DNA of 64,000 nt. Origin: JBGSQR01 sp964509295 (GTDB taxonomy: Bacteria; Desulfobacterota; Desulfuromonadia; Geobacterales; Pseudopelobacteraceae). Numbering within the stretch: position 1 is the stretch's first letter; every line of letters starts with the position of its first letter. Location: assembly GCA_964509295.1 (NCBI GenBank), contig CAZDWS010000001.1:1-64000 (forward strand). Direction: 5' to 3'. A model generated the notes under the pieces. That model was not told where the DNA came from, searched no databases, and was given only the letters and a program-made list of their open reading frames with translations. Positions 16,803 to 25,000 of this stretch are shown in pieces. A program made the position numbers and the translations under genes.

Positions 16803-16819
16803 AGCAGACTATGTGCCAA
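16803..16819 (-). promoter_or_regulatory. Sigma-54 promoter A (chemoreceptor operon)
   Basis: On the minus strand it reads TTGGCACATAGTCTGCT: perfect TTGGCAC -24 block, GG and GC ten bases apart, -12 block CTGCT in place of TTGCW. Predicted start near 16791 gives an 85-base leader to the chemoreceptor ATG. It is almost the same as promoter B upstream of tpsA. Confidence 0.8.
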
Positions 16820-16953
16820 TCCGTTTGCAATATATTATTTAATAATATTGAGCAGTTAAACGACCAACCTCAAGGACGGGGGAGCGACATTGGTTGACAG
16901 GATCTGGATGGAAAGCACGAATTCAGCTGTATTGAAGGGGATTGGTGATGGCC

Positions 16954-16983
16954 CGACAAAAGTTGCTTACGCAATTTTTGTCG
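16954..16983. promoter_or_regulatory. Palindromic upstream activator site A
   Basis: CGACAAAAGTTGC-TTAC-GCAATTTTTGTCG is a 13-bp inverted repeat with one mismatched pair, centred 149-150 bases upstream of promoter A's -24 end. It matches site B (28117-28144) in sequence and distance, so it is a strong candidate enhancer for an NtrC-type activator. A terminator for the kinase gene ending at 17080 is possible, but no T-run follows the stem in that direction. Confidence 0.65.
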
Positions 16984-17079
16984 CCGAGGAAGTCGGTAAA
17001 TACGATGCAGGGTTTGTTGCGCGACAGACGCCTGCCCCCCGGTTAGACGGAGGACATGCTTAAGGTCAGAAAATTATTT

Positions 17080-19719
17080 TCAATTATCCAATATTTCTCT
17101 TAAGCTTCTTGACAGCACATAGGGAGTAGTGGGCTTGGAAAGAAAATGCTGGTTCTTTTCGAGAAAGCCCTGCCTTTGGATAATGTCGGCGGTATATCCG
17201 CTTGTAAAAAGGACTTTGATATCCGGCATTATTTTTCTGATTTCTTCGTAAACCTCTATGCCGTTCTTCTTTGGCAAAATTATATCCAGCAGCAGAAGTT
17301 GGACCAGTTCGCGATTTTCAACAAATTTGGCAACAGCCTCTTCGCCATCTTCAGCAACAATGACTTTGTATCCCAGCTGTTCCAGTACTTCTTTCTGCAG
17401 ATTCCTTACGAGAACATCGTCTTCTATCAGCAGAATGCATTCATTGCCGCCTGTAAGATGCGTGGTCAATTGTTCTTCACTTTCCTCGACCTTTGCGTTC
17501 AACAACGGCAGGTATATCTTGAAAGTAGTACCTATGCCCACTTCACTGTAGACAATGATCTCTCCGTTGTGCTGCTTGATTATGCCGTAAATTATGGACA
17601 GCCCAAGTCCTGTCCCTTTGCCCACTTCCTTGGTTGTAAAGAACGGCTCGAATATCTTTTGCTGCGTGACTTCATCCATTCCAGAACCGGTGTCTGAAAT
17701 TGAAATTTCCAAATGCCTGCCCGGCTTCAGTGGCGGATGGGCTTTTACGTATTCATTATCCAGCTCCACAGGCCTTGTGGCTATGCTCAGCATGCCGCCA
17801 TTCGGCATTGCATCCCTTGCGTTTGTCGCCAGGTTCATCAGCACCTGATCAATTTGGGAGCTGTCCGCCATAATGATCATCTCTTCCGGTGAAGTTTCTA
17901 TTTTCAGTTCAATATCCTCACCAATGATTCTGGTCATGAATTTTTTAAAGTGCAAAATAATTTCATTTATTCTGACAGCCCTTGTTTCAATCTCCTGCTT
18001 CCTGCTGAAAGCCAGCAGACTTCTGGTCAGAGAAGACGCCCTCTCGGAAGCCGCCAGTATCTCGTCAAGAAACTCCTTCTGGCGAGTAGCCTTATCCACA
18101 TTTTTCTTCATAAGACAGGCATAGCCGATTATGCCGGTAAGAATGTTGTTGAAATCGTGCGCAATGCCGCTGGAAAGAGTCCCCAATGCGTCCATTTTCT
18201 GGGCCTGTCTCAGCTGATGTTCTAGTTTTTTTCTTTCAGTAATATCTTCAGCTGTTCCATCAATCCAATCCATTTTGCCGAACTCATCATAATGTGCCCT
18301 GGCATTGACTGAAATCCATACCGGCTTCCCTGTTTTACTTTTCATTAGTAGTTCTTTGTTTTTTACAAAACCGTTAGCTTCGATTTCTTCGACAAATATA
18401 TTTCTTTCGTCTGCGTACATGTAGATTTCTGCCGGAGTCAGATTCATGAACTTTTCAGCTGATTCATATCCAAAAATATTAATCATTGCCGGATTTACCT
18501 GAATATATTTACCCGATGAGCAGCCTTCTCTTCGGTAGACCCCGAGAGTCAGGTTGTCCACCAGTGAACGATATTTTTCTTCACTGTTGCTGAGAGATTG
18601 CTCTGCAAGAATGCGCTTCCGAATGTTGACCAGGAGGGCAGCGGTAAACAGCGAGAGGACTGTTATGCCGGCAACCAATCCCCATAAAACGGTTTTAGGT
18701 ATTGTATATGAATCATCAGGTTTGTTTATTATCACGCTCCCGTCAGGCAGCATTGACGAAAAAATTTCATATTTTTTCAGCTGGTTAAAGTCGAACAGAT
18801 ATATATTAGGACTTTTCATAATCACAGGTATGTCCGCCGCCGATTCTCCATTAAGAATACGCAGGGCCAGCATCCCGGCACTGTCTCCCTGCTCAAACCC
18901 GGTGGTCAGAAAACCGCCGACAATACCGTAACCGAGATAGAAATCCCACAACCCGTAAACCGGCACGCTGCTCTTTTTTGAAACCTTGCTGGCTATTTCG
19001 GCAACATCCAGAAAAACGCCTTTTTTATCTTTTTGAAAAAGCGTCAGCAGAACAAGGCTGTCATTTGAAAGGGTTGATATTTTATTCAGCATTTCTGACA
19101 GTTCCATATCGTCAAGAATATGTATGGTTACCCTGTCACGGTACCTGGGGATGATTGCGTTAATTTCGTTGTGAATTATGTTGCCGGTAGTTGTCAGATC
19201 GACAATCATATAGATATGTTTTGTAGCCGGGTGCAGCTGCAGCATCAGATCAATGTTTTTTTCTATGTCGGCATCCTCGTTCACGCCGGTAAAAAGAGTG
19301 TTGTTTCTGATCTGGCCGGGGCTGAACCAGTTTACCCCGCAAAAAACAACCGGAACTTCTCCGAAGATATCGTTACGGTATTGTCTCAGAAAATCATAGG
19401 CATCATTGTCGGTCGCCATGATCAGATCAAAACGGGTTGATCTGTATTTTTCATGATACATTTCATGGAGTTTATCAAAATACGCATCGTTAAAAACCCA
19501 TTTTGCCCCCATATACTCTGTGAAGACATTTAAATCATCTTTTTTAGTGTCCAGGCGGCTGGCAATGCCTCTTGCCTGGTCTTCGGTCCATTTGTACCCC
19601 TTATGGTATGAGTGCAGGATGAGGATGTTTTTTTGAGGGGCGGCTATTGCGTCTGAATTGAACGCAAGCAGGATAGCGACTAAAGCGGGGAGAAGGTAAA
19701 TGAACAGACGCTTACACAT
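17080..19719 (-). CDS. Hybrid histidine kinase with ABC-type substrate-binding sensor
   Basis: The protein has 879 residues. A signal peptide is followed by a periplasmic ABC substrate-binding-like domain (about 30-325, ILILHSYHKGYKWTEDQ and FDLIMATDNDAYDFL), a TM helix (about 346-367), PAS (385-495), a HisKA domain with SGIAHDFNNILTG (His near 521), a HATPase (NLATNARDAMPNGG, GTGLGLSIIYG) and a C-terminal receiver (Asp near 811 in LLLLDIILPKKNG). The layout says that ligand binding outside controls an internal phosphorelay. It lies between tpsB and the chemoreceptor operon, with 432 bases upstream and 97 downstream to site A, and no response regulator is coupled to it; the nearby receiver proteins are candidate partners. 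Confidence 0.93.
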   Translation of the reverse strand: MCKRLFIYLLPALVAILLAFNSDAIAAPQKNILILHSYHKGYKWTEDQARGIASRLDTKKDDLNVFTEYMGAKWVFNDAYFDKLHEMYHEKYRSTRFDLIMATDNDAYDFLRQYRNDIFGEVPVVFCGVNWFSPGQIRNNTLFTGVNEDADIEKNIDLMLQLHPATKHIYMIVDLTTTGNIIHNEINAIIPRYRDRVTIHILDDMELSEMLNKISTLSNDSLVLLTLFQKDKKGVFLDVAEIASKVSKKSSVPVYGLWDFYLGYGIVGGFLTTGFEQGDSAGMLALRILNGESAADIPVIMKSPNIYLFDFNQLKKYEIFSSMLPDGSVIINKPDDSYTIPKTVLWGLVAGITVLSLFTAALLVNIRKRILAEQSLSNSEEKYRSLVDNLTLGVYRREGCSSGKYIQVNPAMINIFGYESAEKFMNLTPAEIYMYADERNIFVEEIEANGFVKNKELLMKSKTGKPVWISVNARAHYDEFGKMDWIDGTAEDITERKKLEHQLRQAQKMDALGTLSSGIAHDFNNILTGIIGYACLMKKNVDKATRQKEFLDEILAASERASSLTRSLLAFSRKQEIETRAVRINEIILHFKKFMTRIIGEDIELKIETSPEEMIIMADSSQIDQVLMNLATNARDAMPNGGMLSIATRPVELDNEYVKAHPPLKPGRHLEISISDTGSGMDEVTQQKIFEPFFTTKEVGKGTGLGLSIIYGIIKQHNGEIIVYSEVGIGTTFKIYLPLLNAKVEESEEQLTTHLTGGNECILLIEDDVLVRNLQKEVLEQLGYKVIVAEDGEEAVAKFVENRELVQLLLLDIILPKKNGIEVYEEIRKIMPDIKVLFTSGYTADIIQRQGFLEKNQHFLSKPTTPYVLSRSLREILDN

Positions 19720-19947
19720 GAGACACCTCGCTCAGCCTGTTGAGAAAGTTGTTTATTTATAGGAAAGTCTGTCTCTAAAACTCCATAGATGTTACTGCGG
19801 CGCAAATATGTTCTAATGTAAATAGTTTATCACCTTATTAATATTTTTCTTTTTCATTTTAATAATTGTTCAATAACAGCAGCTGAGCAATCTTTTACAT
19901 AAATAAACGGAACTATAACCAAAATAAAGGTACCGGCAAAACCTGTC

Positions 19948-20035
19948 TCACGCAACGACGCTACGACGCAACGGTAAAATCAAACCAGGAATTTGTTTTG
20001 AAAGCCTTTCGTAGCGTCTTCGCGTCGTTGCGTGA
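19948..20035. repeat. TCACGCAACGA inverted repeat, copy 1
   Basis: The perfect 14-bp arms TCACGCAACGACGC (19948-19961) and GCGTCGTTGCGTGA (20022-20035) flank about 60 bases that contain further partial copies (CTACGACGCAACGG, CGTAGCGTC). A second copy is at 28266-28331. The two copies lie about 8 kb apart, one just after tpsB and the other upstream of the tpsA promoter region. Confidence 0.75.
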
Positions 20036-20093
20036 AAATAGTTTTTAATACTTATTGCAAGGGTGCCGATTATCTACCCTCTTTGGGAAAGGA

Positions 20094-20120
20094 GGGGATT
20101 TGCATTTAGTGCAAATCCCC
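20094..20120. terminator. Hairpin after tpsB
   Basis: GGGGATTTGCA and TGCAAATCCCC form a perfect 11-bp stem with a 5-base loop, 33 bases beyond the tpsB stop. No good T-run follows on the minus strand (TCCTTTCCC), so it may be a repeat-derived hairpin that blocks 3' decay or terminates weakly. The surrounding GGAAAGGAGGGGATTTG..CAAATCCCCC pattern is that of a common intergenic repeat. Confidence 0.5.
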
Positions 20121-20152
20121 CTACCCCGCTTTTCAAATGAATCGTTATATTT

Positions 20153-21865
20153 TTAGTACCGCACCATTGCCTGAAAGTAGACTGTAGGCTTTTCGCCGCT
20201 GTTATTGTCCGACATCGGCAGTTCGCCCATCCGCCAGGCCACGCTGGATCTCAAAGTCAAATACTGTTCCCACTGCCAGTTCACACCGAATCCAGCGCCG
20301 TACAGATGCCGCACATTGCCGCTGTTTCCGGCCAGTGGTCTGGACTCAAGCTGGGCGTAGCCATGATCAAACAGACCGGCCAACTGCACCCTGCCTGGCA
20401 GCAACTCAACTTTGGGGAGCAGGTAGCGAAGCTCGGCAGTGCTTACCATCCCCTGATCGGCGCTGGCCTCTCCCACCGGATAGGAACGCACGCCAAAGGG
20501 ACCGCCGATGGAGAACTGTTCGGAGCTATCCAGGTTTTTGTCGCTCCACTGGCCGTTAATACCGGTAAACAGGGAAAGATCGCCATAAAGGGTCTGGGTA
20601 CGGGATAAACCGCCGGCAATTTTTTGATAGGCACCTTCAGTATGCCTTCCGGTTGGGTCCTGATCATTTGCCCTGGCCGCATCATCGTGAAAAATTTTGG
20701 AACCGCCTGTATAGGTCAGATTGAAAATAGTCGAACCACCTCCAAGCAAGCCGTCTTCCCCATACAGATTCAGACCGGCCATGACATTGACAAGATGGCG
20801 ACGGTTAATACTGCCGACGCTTTTGACCCGGTCGTCAAGCAGCTTCCCCTCGCCACCAAACTGGAAGTTAACCAGCATATCGATGCGGCGAACCAGCGGC
20901 TGCATAATCATCAGGTTGAAACCGTATGCATCTCCATCAGCCTCCAGAGCTTTAAAGCTGCGTCCCAGCTCATAGCGCACCCAGGAGTAGTCCAGCGACA
21001 GGCGGGTACCGGCAGATGAAAGCGGCACGCTCCAGCTTGCCCCCGCATTCTGGGTATCGCCGCTGGTTGACGACAGCCCGCGCAGAGCAACCCGATCCCC
21101 CAGCCTGAAGGGCGAATACAGGTCAAGGGCGGTTCCGACACGGTAATAGCCGGTGCTGTAGCTGCCATAGTTGTCTCCTGTCAGGGATACGTTATAGGAC
21201 TTGCCTTCGGTCACTTCCAGCGTGGCCCTGGTGGTACCTGTTTCCTTGCCCGGCTCCAGCACGATGCGTGTACGCAGGGCCGGCAGTTCATTAACCAGCA
21301 TGGCGGTTTTGGTCAGTTCAGCTTCCTCAACCGGCTTGCCTGTCGCAATCCTGTTACGATATTGATCCAGAAGGCTGCGGGGCACCCTGGTCTCAGGCGG
21401 GGAAGCCTTCAGGTCGATCTTTTCCAGCCTCCCTTCCAGGATCTGCAATTTTATCGGCTGACCGGACTTGATTGTTTGAGGCGGGATGATGGCAGTGGCC
21501 AGAAAGTACCCCCTGCTCCGATAGGCCCGGGTGATCTGTTCAACAGCTTTTTCCAGCTCCACCAGGGTCAGTTGCTTTCCCATCACCGGCGCCATAATGC
21601 TGTCCAGGTCCAAAGAGCTGAACACGCTGTTACCACTATAGATGAACGACGTGACCAGAAACTTGATGCCAGGGGGCATTGGCTTTTGGGCACTCTCTGC
21701 CGGAGTTTCAATCATCGGTTTTTTCGGGACCGGCGTAACAGTCTGCGGCGAGCCTTCCCTCAACAACCGACCGGCATCCGGCGGGGTGGCCGCATGGGCA
21801 ATAGTTGAAAACAGCACAAGGCAGGCGGCGCCGACTATCAATCGTGATGCAATTCTAATTTTCAT
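20153..21865 (-). CDS. TpsB: ShlB/FhaC/HecB-family outer-membrane transporter
   Basis: The 570-residue Omp85-superfamily protein has a signal peptide (cleavage near AHA-A), a proline-rich plug-like segment with PVPKKPMIETP, POTRA_2 (about 70-145: FVTSFIYSGNSVFSS and following strand/helix) and the ShlB-type 16-strand barrel (about 210-570). The conserved lid-loop motif appears as GVRSYPVGEASADQG (canonical VRGY). The protein ends in an aromatic outer-membrane signature (VYFQAMVRY). It secretes its TpsA partner across the outer membrane. Start ATG 21865 has AAAGGA upstream; a TTG two codons earlier is unlikely. It follows tpsA by 184 bases, with a hairpin in between. Confidence 0.93.
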   Translation of the reverse strand: MKIRIASRLIVGAACLVLFSTIAHAATPPDAGRLLREGSPQTVTPVPKKPMIETPAESAQKPMPPGIKFLVTSFIYSGNSVFSSLDLDSIMAPVMGKQLTLVELEKAVEQITRAYRSRGYFLATAIIPPQTIKSGQPIKLQILEGRLEKIDLKASPPETRVPRSLLDQYRNRIATGKPVEEAELTKTAMLVNELPALRTRIVLEPGKETGTTRATLEVTEGKSYNVSLTGDNYGSYSTGYYRVGTALDLYSPFRLGDRVALRGLSSTSGDTQNAGASWSVPLSSAGTRLSLDYSWVRYELGRSFKALEADGDAYGFNLMIMQPLVRRIDMLVNFQFGGEGKLLDDRVKSVGSINRRHLVNVMAGLNLYGEDGLLGGGSTIFNLTYTGGSKIFHDDAARANDQDPTGRHTEGAYQKIAGGLSRTQTLYGDLSLFTGINGQWSDKNLDSSEQFSIGGPFGVRSYPVGEASADQGMVSTAELRYLLPKVELLPGRVQLAGLFDHGYAQLESRPLAGNSGNVRHLYGAGFGVNWQWEQYLTLRSSVAWRMGELPMSDNNSGEKPTVYFQAMVRY

Positions 21866-21990
21866 AATCAATCCTTTCTTTTAATCTATAACAGTATTTG
21901 AGATTGTGAGCCGGATACGCCTGGCTCTTAAAATCATGCTTCACATGCTACACAACGCTTTCAGGGTTTAACCACGTCTCGGAGGTCCTA

Positions 21991-22033
21991 AAGGGGACAG
22001 GCTGATTATTACCAATAAGCAGCTTGTCCCCTT
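21991..22033. promoter_or_regulatory. Intercistronic hairpin between tpsA and tpsB
   Basis: AAGGGGACAGGCTGATTATT (21991-22010) pairs with AATAAGCAGCTTGTCCCCTT (22014-22033) with a few mismatches, over nearly 20 bp with a 3-base loop. It lies 16 bases after the tpsA stop codon. With no T-run it is more likely an mRNA stabiliser or a partial attenuator that lowers tpsB relative to tpsA. Confidence 0.6.
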
Positions 22034-22049
22034 ATTGCCTCAAAACCTA

Positions 22050-25000
22050 TCAGAATGCCTTTCCCTCGGAAACCGATGGAACGCTAAACCGGTTCCCGGC
22101 TTCGTTCCGCCGCACACCGCCATCCAGAACGACTAGCTGGCTGTTCAAATCGTTGTCACCTGTGCCGTAACAGGCACTGTTATTTGCGCTGACATTGATA
22201 TTTCCGGTTGCCGCAGTACCCAGACCGACTAAAGCCCGGGACAAATCACACCGGTTACCTGTGGTTACGCGGTTTGAAGCATTGAGCGAAGACTGCAGAG
22301 GAACAATCTGATCCTGCAATTGAGGCGCTGTCGGTGATGGCACTGGCAGCGTCAGCGCAGCTTGTATCTCAAGATTGCCTTTCAGGTAGCTGATATTGTA
22401 ATTTCCGGAGGTCAAACCGCTCACCTCTATCGTATAGTTTCCGCCTTTGACCGCACCCTGGCTGTTGCCGCCGTAGACAAGAAAACCGTCTAATACGGAT
22501 GAAGTTTCGCTGTTGACAAAACCGCTGTAAACCACACCGTTGCCGTTGCTGTAGGCCAGACCATCATAGGCCTTTTGGTCGTTGTTTGCGGTGACGGCCA
22601 GGTTGGCTTTGGTGATATCTGCCAAAGCAGAGGTCTGGGTGGTAATGTTGTAGTTGCCCGTATCAACTCCGGCGATGCTGCTGTTGAGGGTGACTGTTTT
22701 GTCGGCGCCGGCATTTTTGTCGCTGAAGGCACCGGTGGCGCTTACTGTTACGTCATCACCGGTTACCAGGCCGCTGTAGCTTGCGCTGCTGCTGTGAACC
22801 ACGGCCGCAGCAGAGCCGTCGTAGACCTTGCTGTCTGCGGTGATGCCGTTAATAATCAGGTTGGCTTTGGCAATATCAGCAGTGGTGGCAGATGTTGTCG
22901 AATTTAATGTATAGTTGTTCGAGTCTGTGCCGCTGATGTTGATACCGCTGACGTTAACAGCTTTGCCGGTGCCGGTATTTTTGTCGTTAAAGCCGGCTGT
23001 TCCACCGACAGCCAGAATATCGCCGGCCACGCGGTCATCGTTGTAGGTTACGGCGGCAGTTGTCAGGCCATCGTAGGTTTTGTTCTGACCGGTTGCCGTG
23101 ACATTCAGAATGGCCTTGTTAATGGTGCTGGCGGTGTTGTTTACATACCCAATTAAGTTGTAGTTGGCTCCGCCATTGCCGTCATTGATGGTTACCCCGT
23201 CGGTGGTGACCGTCTTGTTGCCGCCGCCTGCATTCTTGTCGGCATAGAGGAAGGTGCCGCCGTTTAAGCTGTCGCCCGCTTCCAAAGAAGTGCCGTTGGT
23301 TGCGATGGCACTGCCTGCGGCTACTACTCCGCCATCATAGGTTTTGCTGACATTGGCGGTGGTGATATACAGATCCCTTGGGCTGATGGTCAGGCTGCCA
23401 CTGGTAACCGTGGCATCGTACCCGCCCTGCTGGGCAGTGGAGTAGACGTCCGGCGCAATGGCATAGGTACCCGCATTGCGCGCACCCTGGGAACTGCCGG
23501 CATAGGTGCCGGTGCCCAGAAGAAACGCAGTGGGCGTGGCGGAATAGTTAGTGCCGTTGCCGCCGCTGTAGCCGATGCCATCATAGGTTTTCGTATGGTC
23601 ATTGGAGCTTACGGCAATGGGGGTCAGCCAGTATTTGAGAAGAGGATACCAGTGGCCGTCATAGGAGCGCCAAACCGTAGTTGTATCCCACCCTGCGTCT
23701 GCATAGGTGGAAGTTTTCATCATATCCACCGTAGCCAGGCCGGTTACCCCGGCACTGGAGCCTGTGCCTACACCTGTGGTTGTCCCGGCGGAGGTTGTGT
23801 CGAAGAAGGAGGCGTTGACAGTTCCGCCTGTTTCCAGAATGCCGACCACACCGCCGATGCCGCTGCCGGAGAGCTCGCCGCTGTTGTAGCTGTTGGTGAT
23901 GGTGGAGTCGGGTGCCACATATCCGGCCACACCGCCGACGCCATTGCCGCTGCCGGAAACTGCGCCGTTGTTATAGCTGTTGGTAATGGTTGAAGTTATC
24001 AGCACACTTGACAGGCCGCCCACAAAATTGCCGGCGCCGGTAACAGCGCCGGTGTTATAGCTTTCAGTTATGGTAGTACTATTTGCCAGTCCCACCAGGC
24101 CGCCTACACCGTTGTTGCCGCTGACGGCGCTGTCATTGTAGCTGTGCAGAATGATCGAATTGTCAGTGGCAGACCCGACCAAACCGCCCACATAATCAGA
24201 TGTACCGGCAATGGCTGCCCCGGCAGTGCCATGCACGTCGTTAATCCGGGTGTTGTTTGCAATACCGGCAACTCCGCCGATCATGTAGTGCCCTGTCACA
24301 TTTGCACTGTTCACGCTGTTGCTGATCATACTGATATTTTCGCTGCTGCCTGTAAGACCGCCCACATAATCGTGCCCTGTTACGGTTCCGCTGACACTGC
24401 TGTTTGTGAGCGTGCTGTTCACCATCTGGCCTATGATGCCGCCCGTATAATCATAGCCGGTGACATTGACAGCCGGGGTCCCCAGACCGGAGCCATCGTA
24501 AGTCATGTTCAGCATTACGCCGATCTGGCCTCCCACAAAGCTACTGCCGCTGACAGCGCCGCTGGCGATGGAGCCGCTGAGGGTGATATTATCGGCATAA
24601 CCGATCAAACCGCCCACGTTGTCGCCGGTGGCAATGACGTCGCCGCTGGCGGTGCTATCAATGATTACAGACCCGCTTATGGCATTTCCCACCAGGCCAC
24701 CCACATTACCGCCGCCATTCACCAAACCGGTACTATAGTCATTGCTGATGGTCGATTCGACGTCTGCCCTCCCCACCAAACCGCCAATGTCCGCGCCGCT
24801 GCCGGTAACGGCGCCGGTGCTGTGGGAATTAGTGATGGCAGTTCCCGGAAGTATTTCGCCCACAAGACCGCCCACAATGGTGGTGCCGGAAACTGTACCG
24901 GTGTTGTAGCTGTCGGAAACCGTTCCGGCGTACAAATAACCTACCAGACCTCCCATATGCATCCCATTGTCAGGAATGCCGCTGACGGCGCCGGTGTTAT

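Larger units (their letters stand above)
16707..17079. other. Intergenic region duplicated upstream of tpsA
   Basis: The 373-base spacer carries promoter A and site A. From about 16785 to 16985 it resembles 27935-28146: shared blocks include TTGATGTTGA, AGAGCAGAC..GTGCCAAT, GCGAC.TT.GTTGAC, ATTGAA.GGGATTGG.GATG and the activator palindrome, in the same order and spacing. The remainder (16985-17079) shows nothing further. Confidence 0.7.
19720..20152. other. Intergenic region with two repeat elements
   Basis: The spacer is the upstream region of the hybrid kinase and the downstream region of tpsB. The part next to the kinase is AT-rich (promoter expected, none clear). The rest holds the 19948-20035 inverted repeat and the 20094-20120 hairpin listed separately. 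No coding potential was seen. Confidence 0.6.

Noticed and set aside
16954..16983. Palindrome A as a terminator for the kinase gene ending at 17080
   Set aside because: No T-run follows on the minus strand, it is about 100 bases past the stop, and the same palindrome recurs at the same distance from another sigma-54 promoter.
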